NCBI GenBank assembly: GCA_947178505.1
Contig: CAMWYR010000007.1
Coordinates: 1 to 64,000 of the forward strand
Origin: an uncultured Muribaculaceae bacterium
GTDB taxonomy: Bacteria; Bacteroidota; Bacteroidia; Bacteroidales; Muribaculaceae
Reading direction: 5' to 3'
Length of the DNA: 64,000 bases
The notes beneath the pieces are model-generated. The model was not told the origin of the DNA. It made no database searches and was given only the letters and a program-made list of their open reading frames with translations. This document shows positions 9,152-17,841 of the stretch, one piece after another. The position numbers and the translations under genes were made by a program. Position 1 is the stretch's first letter. Every line of letters starts with the position of its first letter.

Positions 9152-9180
9152 TGTTAATCTGAATAAAATAACACCCATAT

Positions 9181-10245
9181 ATGAAAAGACATTCAATACT
9201 CGCGCTGTCGATGGCAGCCGCAGTCCTCGCCTCTTGTTCCGGAAGCAAAGAGAAGGCAGAAGAAGAAACGAAGAAAGAAGAGGTCGTGCCCATCGTGCAG
9301 GTGGAGACCGTCACTGCCCGCAACGTAGAGCAGATCGGCACATACACTGCCACGGTAGATCCCCAGATCATCAACAATATCTCGTCAAACATGCCTAACC
9401 GCATCAAGCAGATCCTCGTTGATGAGGGGCAGCGCGTGTCGGCAGGCCAGCGTGTGGTTGTGCTCGATGATGTCAACACTTTCTCCTACGAGACCCAGGT
9501 GAACAATGCCAAGGCTAACCTCAAGAATGTCGAGGTGAACTATAACCGCGCTCTGGAACTCTTCAAGATCGGCGGAGGCACGAAGCAGCAGGTGGATGCG
9601 ATGGAAATCCAGCTTATCAATGCCCGCAACGCCGTGGCCCAGGCCGAACGCGCACTCCGTAATGCCCGGGAGAACACCGTGCTCACCTCCCCCATCTCAG
9701 GAGTCGTCACCGCACGTAATTATGATCCGGGCGACATGACGGGCAATCTTCCTATCCTTACCGTTGCCCGCGTGCAGCCCGTCAAGATCGTCATCAACGT
9801 GACCGAGAGTGAACTCCCCAAGGTGCGAAAGGGAATGCCGGCCAACATAACGTTCGACACCTACGGCGACGAAGTGTTCCATGGCACGGTGACCACCGTA
9901 ATGCCTACCGTAGATGCGGCCACACGCACGTTCGGCGTTGAAATCACTCTTCCGAATGCCGACAACAAGGTGCTCCCCGGTATGTTCGGACGCGTCATGC
10001 TCAACCTCGGTTCGGCCGAGCACGTCGTAGTGCCCGATAAGGCTGTCGTCAAGCAGCAGGGTTCCGGCAATCAGTATGTCTACGTGCTCAACTCCGACGG
10101 CACAGTAAGCTATAATCAGGTGGAACTCGGCCGCCGGCTCGGATCGGAATATGAAATCGTATCGGGCGTTGAGTCGGGCGCTCAGGTAGTGACAACCGGC
10201 CAGGCAAAACTTGCCAACGGCCTTAAAGTTCAGACTAAGAAATGA
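9181..10245 (+). CDS. RND efflux periplasmic adaptor (membrane fusion protein)
   Basis: A 354-residue AcrA/MexA-type adaptor that links the inner membrane pump to the TolC channel. It has a lipoprotein signal with lipobox LASC and modified Cys19, then a charged linker (KEKAEEETKKEE). Order of regions: barrel-sandwich half (about 45-90), alpha hairpin (about 100-160), second lipoyl half (LTSPISGVVTARNYDPGD), beta barrel (about 200-280) and membrane-proximal domain. It overlaps the pump gene by 4 bases (ATGA). Substrates are unknown. Confidence 0.93.
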   Translation: MKRHSILALSMAAAVLASCSGSKEKAEEETKKEEVVPIVQVETVTARNVEQIGTYTATVDPQIINNISSNMPNRIKQILVDEGQRVSAGQRVVVLDDVNTFSYETQVNNAKANLKNVEVNYNRALELFKIGGGTKQQVDAMEIQLINARNAVAQAERALRNARENTVLTSPISGVVTARNYDPGDMTGNLPILTVARVQPVKIVINVTESELPKVRKGMPANITFDTYGDEVFHGTVTTVMPTVDAATRTFGVEITLPNADNKVLPGMFGRVMLNLGSAEHVVVPDKAVVKQQGSGNQYVYVLNSDGTVSYNQVELGRRLGSEYEIVSGVESGAQVVTTGQAKLANGLKVQTKK

Positions 10246-13200
10246 GTATTTACGGATCAGCAGTAAAACGGCCTATCACGACACTGCTCTGCTTCGTGAC
10301 GGTCATTATCCTCGGCCTCTTCTCTCTGGCGAAGCTGCCTATCGACCTCTACCCGGATATCGATACGAACACTATTATGGTGATCACGATGTATCCGGGA
10401 GCGAGCGCCAAGGATATCGAGCAGAATGTGACCAAACCGCTTGAGAATACCCTCAACTCCGTGGAGCACCTCAAGCACATCACCTCTACATCGCGCGAGA
10501 ACACCTCCGTGATCACGCTCGAATTTGAATATGGTTACGACATTGACGTGCTCACCAACGATGTTCGTGACAAGCTCGACATGGTTTCGTCGCAACTTCC
10601 TGACGATGTCAATAATCCCATTATCTTCAAGTTCTCAACCGACATGATTCCTATCTGTCTGCTTTCGGTGCAGGCATCGGAGAGTATGCCGGGGCTCTAC
10701 AAGATTCTTGACGATAACGTCGCCAACCCTCTGGCGCGTGTCGACGGAGTCGGTACGGTATCGATCTCTGGCGCTCCTAAGCGCGAGGTGCATATCTATA
10801 TCGATCCGCAGCGTCTGGAGGCATATAATCTTTCGGTAGAGCAGATCTCCAACGTGATCGCGGCAGAAAACCGCAACGTGCCCGGAGGGTCGTTTGATAT
10901 CGGCTCCAACACCTACGCTCTGCGCGTGCAGGGAGAGTTCGATTCCACATCGCAACTTAAGGATATTCCCGTGGGCAGCCACGGAGGAAGCATTGTCTAT
11001 CTCCGTGATGTGGCGCGCATAGAGGATTCACTCGAGGAGCGCACCCAGCAGACGTTCAACAACGGTCAGGAAGGCGCGATGATCATCATCCAGAAACAGT
11101 CGGGGGCCAATTCCGTGGAGATCTCTAACAAGGTGATGAAGATGCTTCCTCAACTTGAGAAGAATCTCCCCTCCGACATCAAGATAGGTGTGATCGTCGA
11201 TACGTCTGACAACATCCGCAACACCATCGCGTCGCTTGTGGAGACGGTGCTTTACGCCTTGCTGTTCGTGATGATCGTCGTATTCCTCTTCTTAGGGCGC
11301 TGGCGGGCCACGCTTATTATCGTCATAACGATACCGGTGTCGCTGATCGCTTCTTTCATCTACCTGTTCGCAACGGGCAATACGCTTAATATCATCTCCC
11401 TGTCGGCGCTATCGATTTCAATCGGTATGGTGGTCGACGACGCCATCGTGGTGCTAGAGAACGTCACCACGCATATCGAGCGTGGCGCCGACCCGCGTCA
11501 GGCCGCCGTGCATGGCACGAATGAGGTTGCGATCTCCGTAATCGCTTCCACACTGACGCTTATCGCCGTGTTCTTCCCGCTTACGCTCGTGACGGGTATG
11601 ACCGGCGTGCTTTTCCGCCAGTTGGGCTGGATGGTGACTATCATGATGATCATCTCCACCACCTGCGCGCTTACGCTCACCCCGATGCTCTGCAGCCAGT
11701 GGCTTAAAGCCAACAAGCGCGGTGCCGACGGTGCGAAGCAGAAGAGCTGGTACACTCCGATTGAGCATGCTCTCGATAAGTTTGACAACGCCTATGCCGG
11801 GTTGCTCGGCAAGGTGGTGAGCCACCGAACGGTGACGATCATCGTCTGCCTCGGTATCTTCGTGGGCTCAACATTCCTGATGAAGGATGTCGGCTCGGAG
11901 TTCATCCCGACTCAGGACAACTCTCGAATCGGCGTGAGCCTCGAGCTGCCGATCGGTTCGCGCGTGGAGTATGCCCGCGAGGTGACCGCTCGACTTGACT
12001 CTCTCTGGCGTGCGAAATATCCTGAAATCAAGGTGTCGAACTACACGGTGGGGCCGGCAAGCTCCGACAATACCTACGCGTCGCTACAGGATAACGGTTC
12101 CCATATCATATCAATGAATGTCACGCTCGTAAATCCGAGCCAGCGTGACCGCGGCATCGTCGAGATCGCCAATCTAATGCGTAAGGACCTCAATGAGCAG
12201 TTTCCCGACTTCAAAAAAGCACAGGTGAATGTCGGCGGTGGCCGAGGCATGGGTATGGGTGGACAGAGCACGGTCGACTTCGAGATCTACGGCTACGACT
12301 TTGAGGAGACCGACAAGGTGGCTCAGGAACTGAAGCAGATCCTCGAGGGTATCAACGGCACGGCCGACGTGACCATATCACGCTCCGACTATCAGCCGGA
12401 GTATCAGGTGGATTTCGACCGCGAGAAACTGTCGATGTACGGCATCAGCCTGCAGACGGCGGCCTATTATCTTCGCAACCGCATCAACGGCGCCACGGCC
12501 TCGCAATACCGTGAGGATGGCGAGGAATATGACATCAAGGTGATGTATGGCCCCGAACACCGCACCCGCATCGAAGATATCGAGAACATCATGATCTATT
12601 CTTCCACGGGTCAGGGCGTGCGTCTCAAGGAACTCGGTAAGGTAGTGGAGCGCTTCACTCCCCCTACAATCGAACGTAAGGACCGCGAGCGAATCATCAC
12701 TGTGTCGGCCATCGTCGACGGCGTTCCGATGAGCCAGGTGGTGACGGCAGCAGAGGCTCAGATTGACGATATGCATCTTCCTCCCGGCATCACCATCAGC
12801 CTGTCGGGTAGCTACGAAGACCAGCAGGATTCGTTCCGCGATCTTCTGATGCTCGGAGTGCTGATCATCCTGCTCGTTTATATCGTTATGGCAGCTCAGT
12901 TCGAGTCGTTTACCTACCCGGGCATCATCATGACGTCACTGCTCTTCGCATTCTCGGGAGTATTCCTGATTCTCTGGCTGACGGGCCACACGCTCAACGT
13001 GATGTCGATGATAGGCGCAATCATGCTTATCGGTATCGTAGTGAAGAACGGTATCGTGCTGATCGACTATATCACGCTTAACCGCGAGCGCGGCATGGCG
13101 ATCCGTCGTGCCGTAATCGACGGCGGCCGCTCGCGTCTGCGTCCGGTAGTGATGACGACGCTCACCACGATCCTCGGTATGGTTCCGATGGCATGCGGCA

Positions 13201-13385
13201 CTGGTGAAGGCGCGGAGATGTGGCGACCGATGGGTGTGGCCGTGATCGGCGGTCTGACGTTCTCCACGATCCTTACACTGCTCTTTGTGCCGGTGCTCTA
13301 CTGCGTTTTCGCGGGCACGGGAGTGAAGAACAACCGCAAGTCGATGCGCAAGAAGCGTGAGGCAGCGCTGAAGAAAACTATCTGA
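10242..13385 (+). CDS. RND efflux pump permease (AcrB/HAE1 family)
   Basis: A 1047-residue inner membrane proton antiporter, the normal length for this family. The N-terminal transmembrane helix (VKRPITTLLCFVTVIILGLFSL) is followed by the docking/porter loop starting YPDIDTNTIMV. The proton-relay acidic pair in TM4 is present as GMVVDDAIVVLENV with Asp399-Asp400, and the second membrane half repeats the topology (GIVVKNGIVLIDY). The C-terminus is basic. It ends the translationally coupled core of the operon; a 10-bp GC hairpin and a small partner gene follow. Expected substrates are hydrophobic toxic compounds such as bile acids or drugs, but this is inference. Confidence 0.96.
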   Translation: MSIYGSAVKRPITTLLCFVTVIILGLFSLAKLPIDLYPDIDTNTIMVITMYPGASAKDIEQNVTKPLENTLNSVEHLKHITSTSRENTSVITLEFEYGYDIDVLTNDVRDKLDMVSSQLPDDVNNPIIFKFSTDMIPICLLSVQASESMPGLYKILDDNVANPLARVDGVGTVSISGAPKREVHIYIDPQRLEAYNLSVEQISNVIAAENRNVPGGSFDIGSNTYALRVQGEFDSTSQLKDIPVGSHGGSIVYLRDVARIEDSLEERTQQTFNNGQEGAMIIIQKQSGANSVEISNKVMKMLPQLEKNLPSDIKIGVIVDTSDNIRNTIASLVETVLYALLFVMIVVFLFLGRWRATLIIVITIPVSLIASFIYLFATGNTLNIISLSALSISIGMVVDDAIVVLENVTTHIERGADPRQAAVHGTNEVAISVIASTLTLIAVFFPLTLVTGMTGVLFRQLGWMVTIMMIISTTCALTLTPMLCSQWLKANKRGADGAKQKSWYTPIEHALDKFDNAYAGLLGKVVSHRTVTIIVCLGIFVGSTFLMKDVGSEFIPTQDNSRIGVSLELPIGSRVEYAREVTARLDSLWRAKYPEIKVSNYTVGPASSDNTYASLQDNGSHIISMNVTLVNPSQRDRGIVEIANLMRKDLNEQFPDFKKAQVNVGGGRGMGMGGQSTVDFEIYGYDFEETDKVAQELKQILEGINGTADVTISRSDYQPEYQVDFDREKLSMYGISLQTAAYYLRNRINGATASQYREDGEEYDIKVMYGPEHRTRIEDIENIMIYSSTGQGVRLKELGKVVERFTPPTIERKDRERIITVSAIVDGVPMSQVVTAAEAQIDDMHLPPGITISLSGSYEDQQDSFRDLLMLGVLIILLVYIVMAAQFESFTYPGIIMTSLLFAFSGVFLILWLTGHTLNVMSMIGAIMLIGIVVKNGIVLIDYITLNRERGMAIRRAVIDGGRSRLRPVVMTTLTTILGMVPMACGTGEGAEMWRPMGVAVIGGLTFSTILTLLFVPVLYCVFAGTGVKNNRKSMRKKREAALKKTI

Positions 13386-13407
13386 TAACATAAACCAATA
13401 ATAAATT

Positions 13408-13436
13408 CCCCGGCATGGCGACGGGTCATGCCGGGG
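13408..13436 (+). terminator. GC hairpin after the RND pump gene
   Basis: CCCCGGCATG (13408-13417) pairs with CATGCCGGGG (13427-13436) around a 9-nt loop, 20 nt after the pump stop codon and 14 nt before the next start. There is no T-run, so it may act as a partial terminator, an mRNA stabiliser or a processing site rather than a full stop. Confidence 0.5.
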
Positions 13437-13450
13437 GAATCTCAACCGAT

Positions 13451-13744
13451 ATGCAAGCAATTTTTATTTCTTACGATCTGGCGCACCACGAGGATGTGCT
13501 CGAAGTGCTCAATGCCTGCTCATGCCGTGGCTATACAGCGTTCGGCACCGTGCAGGGTCGCGGCAGCAAGACCGGCGAACCTCATCTGGGCACGCATGCG
13601 TGGCCGTCGCTTGCCTCCGCACTGCTGACGTTTGTGGAAGACGACCGTGTCGACCGCGTGCTGGAACGCCTCCGGAAAGTGGATGAGGCTAAACCAAAGC
13701 TCGGACTCAGGGCATTCGTATGGCCGATCACCCGGACAATCTGA
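13451..13744 (+). CDS. PG0541-like transporter-associated small protein
   Basis: A 97-residue cytoplasmic protein found behind RND pumps in Bacteroidota (PG0541-type family). I start at ATG 13451, giving MQAIFISYDLAHHEDVLEVL, because the longer frame from 13415 would begin inside the hairpin at 13408-13436. The fold looks like a PII/ferredoxin-like alpha-beta sandwich: two short strands, a helix (HHEDVLEVLNACSC), then a central GRGSKTGEPHLGTHAWPS loop and a final strand. No catalytic residues are obvious. Its conserved position suggests it senses or modulates the pump, which is an inference. Confidence 0.75.
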   Translation: MQAIFISYDLAHHEDVLEVLNACSCRGYTAFGTVQGRGSKTGEPHLGTHAWPSLASALLTFVEDDRVDRVLERLRKVDEAKPKLGLRAFVWPITRTI

Positions 13745-13783
13745 GCCCTTTCGGAGAAAGGAAAACGAAAAAACTATAAAAAT

Positions 13784-13814
13784 TTTGAGAGCACGATTAT
13801 TTTTTGTAACTTTG
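13784..13814 (+). promoter_or_regulatory. Promoter of tRNA-Leu
   Basis: TTTG at 13784-13787, a 19-bp spacer and TAACTTTG at 13807-13814, ending 11 bp before the tRNA; the transcript would start almost at the tRNA 5' end. Confidence 0.75.
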
Positions 13815-13825
13815 CTCTTGAAATA

Positions 13826-13907
13826 GCGCACGTGGCGTAATTGGTAGCCGCGCCAGACTTAGGATCTGGTGTCTTGCGACGTGTAGGTTCGAGTCCTATC
13901 GTGCGCA
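13826..13907 (+). tRNA. tRNA-Leu (TAG)
   Basis: Acceptor GCGCACG (13826-13832) pairs with CGTGCGC (13900-13906); the anticodon arm CCAGA-CTTAGGA-TCTGG carries TAG, reading CUA/CUN leucine codons; a variable arm (GTCTTGCGAC) marks a class II tRNA. Length is 82 nt with discriminator A13907; CCA is not encoded. Confidence 0.95.
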
Positions 13908-13913
13908 CTATCT

Positions 13914-13942
13914 AAGGAGGCTTTGCCTCCTTAACTTTTTTA
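13914..13942 (+). terminator. Intrinsic terminator of tRNA-Leu
   Basis: AAGGAGGC (13914-13921), loop TTT, GCCTCCTT (13925-13932), then AAC and six T residues. Confidence 0.8.
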
Positions 13943-14002
13943 ATCACGCATCCGTCATGGGGTGTTTTTGATGTACACGACACCTTTTATTCGATTTATT
14001 CG

Positions 14003-14710
14003 ATGAGCATCTTACAGAAATTGCGCAGAAACCTATGGATCATCAGGGCTCTTTTTCCCTCAATCGCATTTAATTTCCGACACCTCCCCTTCCGACAGGC
14101 TATTCACCTGCCGATTTTACTATATAAACCGCATTTCTGCGACCACTCCGGGAAAATAATAATAGACGCACCGGTCTCGTTCGGTATGATCAGACTGGGG
14201 GTCAATGTCGTTATGCTCTATCCTCACAGCGGTATAACTTTTGAAAACCGGGGTACGATCATTTTCAAAGGAAAGGCGCTTATCGGGAATGATTCTGCTA
14301 TTTCCGTAGGCCCGACCGGATGCGTAACATTCGGCAATCGGTTTGCCGCAACAACACATCTGCACCTTATCAGTTATTCTTCCGTAACGTTCGGAGATAA
14401 TGTTCTGATTGGCTGGAACACACTCATCACAGATACTGATTTCCACGCCCTGATGAATATACGCACCGGACAGAAGAACAAGGGATACGGGCCTATTGCC
14501 ATAGGTGAGAACGTCTGGATCGCCAACGGCTGCAAGATCTACAAGAACTCAACGATTCCGGCTAACTGTGTGCTCGGAGCTGATTCAATTCTGCACGGGC
14601 CGATAGAATGCGAACCATATTCCGTGATCACGACTAAATTTGAAAAGCGGATCACATCCAACGGCTTCTATCACAATCCGGAAGATGACTCAATTGTGTA
14701 TCAAAATTAG
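14003..14710 (+). CDS. Hexapeptide-repeat acyltransferase
   Basis: A 235-residue left-handed beta-helix acyltransferase. The N-terminal 60 residues are hydrophobic/basic (RRNLWIIRALFPSIAFNF) with no clear signal. From about residue 70 the irregular hexapeptide repeats begin (VSFGMIRLG, TFENRGTIIF, ISVGPTGCVTFGN) and continue to the end, with the active-site-type segment ITDTDFHALMN near 146-156 and GENVWIANGCKIYKNSTIPANCVLGA near 167-195. Relatives acetylate sugars in capsule or LPS synthesis. No glycosyltransferases are nearby, so the acceptor is unknown. It lies alone after tRNA-Leu and converges with the next minus-strand gene. Confidence 0.82.
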   Translation: MSILQKLRRNLWIIRALFPSIAFNFRHLPFRQAIHLPILLYKPHFCDHSGKIIIDAPVSFGMIRLGVNVVMLYPHSGITFENRGTIIFKGKALIGNDSAISVGPTGCVTFGNRFAATTHLHLISYSSVTFGDNVLIGWNTLITDTDFHALMNIRTGQKNKGYGPIAIGENVWIANGCKIYKNSTIPANCVLGADSILHGPIECEPYSVITTKFEKRITSNGFYHNPEDDSIVYQN

Positions 14711-14767
14711 ATTTTTGGCACACCCTCCATATTTCCATTCCGGCATCCGGATGTTGCTCAGCACATT

Positions 14768-16126
14768 TTACTCGATGAGAATATTGCCGGAATTTGGGGG
14801 TTCTTCCTTACGGTCGCGGTTTTTCCAGTCGTTACGGAACTTCTTCCACTGATTTTTGAGTCGCTTACGCGACTTGTAAGCCGAAATTCCTGTCAACTGC
14901 TTCAATAGCAGCAGCGCTCTGCGTCCAAGGGTAAAGTTTTTCCTACTTATGTCGGCGCCGACAAGTTTCTGATCGGGCGCTAATTCGAGCCTCACCTGAC
15001 CCTTATCGAGATTATCCACCCTTTCCATCAGCATCCGGATATCCTCCGACACATCGGGAATTTCTGCAGGATGAAATATCTCCACTTCTTCCCTGTTGAA
15101 TTTATATTTCTCCCACTTCGATGCCTCCTTCGCAGTTATATATTCCTTATCCAGAATAAAGACCTCCGCACGCGTGCTGACAAAAAATTGCTGATTATAG
15201 CGGTTGAAACGGAACATACCGTGACCGCGTCCGGCAGACTCTATCTCAAAATCAAAGTAATCCAGATTTTCCGGGGTCAGAGTGCCATCGGTCACATTAT
15301 TGAATTCAAATGTCGCATTGATTCTGTCAAAATCCACAAATCTTTCAAGATCCGCACTGCGGTTGAAAAAGGGCCATAACGACGGAATCCATCTCCGGCT
15401 TATCGTGTCGGCAAGAAGGTTCGCCTGCACGGTGACACGGTCGCCATCCTTATTCCATATCTCAGCCGCACTATATCTGCCCCATATCGTGTCGGTGAAT
15501 TGCTTACGCGCGAGCCTGTTAAGATCAAGGTTCATATCCGGGGGGAGGCCCACCCAGTCAGACCAGGAGAAATGAAGATTGCTCTCATCGCTCACGCTAT
15601 CGAGTTTTTCATTATTGGCAAACTGATAGTAAGATCTGCTGGAAAGCACTCTCGGCACTGTCCAGCCCTTAATTCTCTTATTATCACGGCTCACCATAAA
15701 GTCTACCATTTTCTCCCGGAAAAGGAAAACGGTATCCGTATAGGTCGTAAGCGACGAATACTCCCTCACATAACCCAGCATATGAAGAATAGATCTATTT
15801 TTCTTCTCGAGAGTGAATTCGGGAAGTTCAAAGAATTCTTCCTGCATGTAGATTGTATCAGACAGTAATTCATCTACTCTCTTGTCGCCATAGCCTATAT
15901 AAGAAATAGTGATAGGGAACTTCTTTGCTGAAATGTATGGAAGAGAGCCTTTATTATCGGTGACCCCCACAGGATTATTATTTCTATCGAACACCGAGGC
16001 GCGCGGCAAGGGGTAGCCGGATATTGAATCCACTACCACCACACGCGCCACGCCGCTCATCGCCGAGAGGGCTATGAGGCAGGACATAACTGCCCGTTTA
16101 TAGGATATTTCACAACATCGCTTCAT
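14768..16126 (-). CDS. Exported protein with carboxypeptidase-like regulatory domain
   Basis: A 452-residue protein. I choose the ATG at 16126 over the longer frame from 16204, because it gives a signal peptide (MKRCCEISYKRAVMSCLIALSAMSGVA) and leaves a 22-bp gap after the acyl-CoA synthetase. Residues about 30-100 resemble the CarboxypepD_reg-like beta sandwich common in Bacteroidota surface proteins (VVDSISGYPLPRASVFD, GVTDNKGSLPYIS). The rest, about 340 residues, has mixed helix and strand and ends in a basic, Lys/Arg-rich tail (SRKRLKNQWKKFRNDWKN). I do not recognise a catalytic domain. Operon partner of the acyl-CoA synthetase upstream. Confidence 0.65.
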   Translation of the reverse strand: MKRCCEISYKRAVMSCLIALSAMSGVARVVVVDSISGYPLPRASVFDRNNNPVGVTDNKGSLPYISAKKFPITISYIGYGDKRVDELLSDTIYMQEEFFELPEFTLEKKNRSILHMLGYVREYSSLTTYTDTVFLFREKMVDFMVSRDNKRIKGWTVPRVLSSRSYYQFANNEKLDSVSDESNLHFSWSDWVGLPPDMNLDLNRLARKQFTDTIWGRYSAAEIWNKDGDRVTVQANLLADTISRRWIPSLWPFFNRSADLERFVDFDRINATFEFNNVTDGTLTPENLDYFDFEIESAGRGHGMFRFNRYNQQFFVSTRAEVFILDKEYITAKEASKWEKYKFNREEVEIFHPAEIPDVSEDIRMLMERVDNLDKGQVRLELAPDQKLVGADISRKNFTLGRRALLLLKQLTGISAYKSRKRLKNQWKKFRNDWKNRDRKEEPPNSGNILIE

Positions 16127-16148
16127 CAGCTGTGGGGCTACGGTCACC

Positions 16149-17807
16149 TCACACCTGATAGAGGAAGCGCTTGATCGAGCGTTTCGGAGTCTTTTCAAAC
16201 TCAACGTCCATAATTTTATATCGCTTCACCTTGCTGTAAGCCGGCAACTGAGAGTTGAGTGTTTCCAGATTTTCATCCATTATCTTGCGAAGCTCCTCAT
16301 CAGAGATATTCTCCTTGTGGGCCACTTCAAAATCTGGATGAATCAGCGCCACGAGCTGACCGCCGTCGTCAATCACAAGCGATTCATTCACCAACGGAAG
16401 AATATTGAGCTTGGCCTCAATCTCCTCGGGATAGATGTTCTGACCCGACGGGCCCAGAATCATCGACTTCGACCGACCGGAAATGTAGATGAAGCCTTCC
16501 TCATCAATCACGCCCATATCGCCTGTGTTCATCCAGCCTGAATCATCCGGCATCACCTCATCAGTGGCTTTCTGATTCTTGTAATATCCCATCATCACAT
16601 TCTCACCCCTCACCAGAATATTACCGGGCACTTTATGGGGATCCGGTGAATCTATACGCACCTCCATACGGTCGACTACCTTTCCGACCGACCTGGGACG
16701 CGATTCATAACTCGGCGCGTATGAAATGAGAGGAGCACACTCGGTCATTCCGTAACCCACGGTGAGCGGGAAATTGATCTTATATAGGAATTTCTCTACC
16801 TCAGGATTGAGCGGCGCACCACCGACAATGATTTCCTTAAGATTACCGCCGAATGCATCCATGATGCGCGCCTTGATCTTCTCAAGAAGCTTGTCGTCGA
16901 GGAAGGGCACCTTAAGAAGGAACTTCATCAGCGGCTTCTCAAGAAGCGGGAACACATTATTACGGATTATCTTCTCAAGAATCAGCGGCACCGTGATGAT
17001 GAGTGTCGGTTTCACCTCGGCAAATGCGCTCAGAATCACCTTCGGAGAGGGAAGGCGGGTGAGGAAATGAAGATGGCAACCCTTGCAGAACGGATGCACC
17101 ATATCGATCGTGAGACCATAGAGATGTGCTAACGGAAGCATGTTGACCACGCCCTGGCCTGCCTGCAGAAAGTTGAGGTTGTCAAGGCAGAAACGCACGT
17201 TGCTCCACATATTGCCATATGTAAGCATCACACCCTTCGACATCCCCGTGCTGCCCGACGTGTAACTCAGGATCGCCAGCTGATCGGGCTTATCTTCATA
17301 ATACACCACATCCTTCTTATCAAAGGAATAGGGATACTTCTTGCCGAACTCCTCATTGATATTATTACGGGCCTCCGTAAGACGGGGTCGACGCGAGAAA
17401 ACAAGTGTCAGCGCCGGAATGATGAATACGCCATGAAGCTCGGTCATTACCGTCTCATCAAGATTCTCCCAGATTGTATCGTCAACAAAAAGGAGTTTAG
17501 CGCCGCTGTGATTCACCAGATGATGAATCATATCGGCCTTGAACTCATGAAGGATGGGCACAGCGACGGCGCCATAGGCAAGACATCCCAGGAACAGCGC
17601 AGCCCATGTCGCCGAGTTTTTTCCGCAGATGGCTACCTTATCACCAGGCTGCACATCGGCAGACTCAAACAGAATATGGAGTTTAGCGATGAGCTCAGCG
17701 GTGTCCTTATACTGATAATTTACGCCTCCCAGATCGGAGAGAGCAAGCGTATCCCAGTTCTTTACGATTGAATCGCGGATAAGCGCGTTTAGAGATTTAT
17801 TACACAT
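16149..17807 (-). CDS. AMP-dependent long-chain acyl-CoA synthetase/ligase
   Basis: A 552-residue member of the ANL adenylating superfamily, which activates a carboxylic acid to its CoA thioester through an acyl-AMP. The phosphate-binding loop is YTSGSTGMSKG at 182-192; VGYGMTECAPL (A5 region), NTGDMGVIDEEGFIYISGR (A7-A8) and the C-terminal lysine segment KTPKRSIKRFLY (A10) are all present, so the enzyme should be active. The size and A5 sequence fit long-chain fatty acid ligases (FadD-like). The neighbour 22 bp downstream is an exported protein, which leaves the physiological substrate open. Confidence 0.88.
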   Translation of the reverse strand: MCNKSLNALIRDSIVKNWDTLALSDLGGVNYQYKDTAELIAKLHILFESADVQPGDKVAICGKNSATWAALFLGCLAYGAVAVPILHEFKADMIHHLVNHSGAKLLFVDDTIWENLDETVMTELHGVFIIPALTLVFSRRPRLTEARNNINEEFGKKYPYSFDKKDVVYYEDKPDQLAILSYTSGSTGMSKGVMLTYGNMWSNVRFCLDNLNFLQAGQGVVNMLPLAHLYGLTIDMVHPFCKGCHLHFLTRLPSPKVILSAFAEVKPTLIITVPLILEKIIRNNVFPLLEKPLMKFLLKVPFLDDKLLEKIKARIMDAFGGNLKEIIVGGAPLNPEVEKFLYKINFPLTVGYGMTECAPLISYAPSYESRPRSVGKVVDRMEVRIDSPDPHKVPGNILVRGENVMMGYYKNQKATDEVMPDDSGWMNTGDMGVIDEEGFIYISGRSKSMILGPSGQNIYPEEIEAKLNILPLVNESLVIDDGGQLVALIHPDFEVAHKENISDEELRKIMDENLETLNSQLPAYSKVKRYKIMDVEFEKTPKRSIKRFLYQV

Positions 17808-17841
17808 AGGGGATAGGGTGAATTATTAGTAATGTCTTAAA

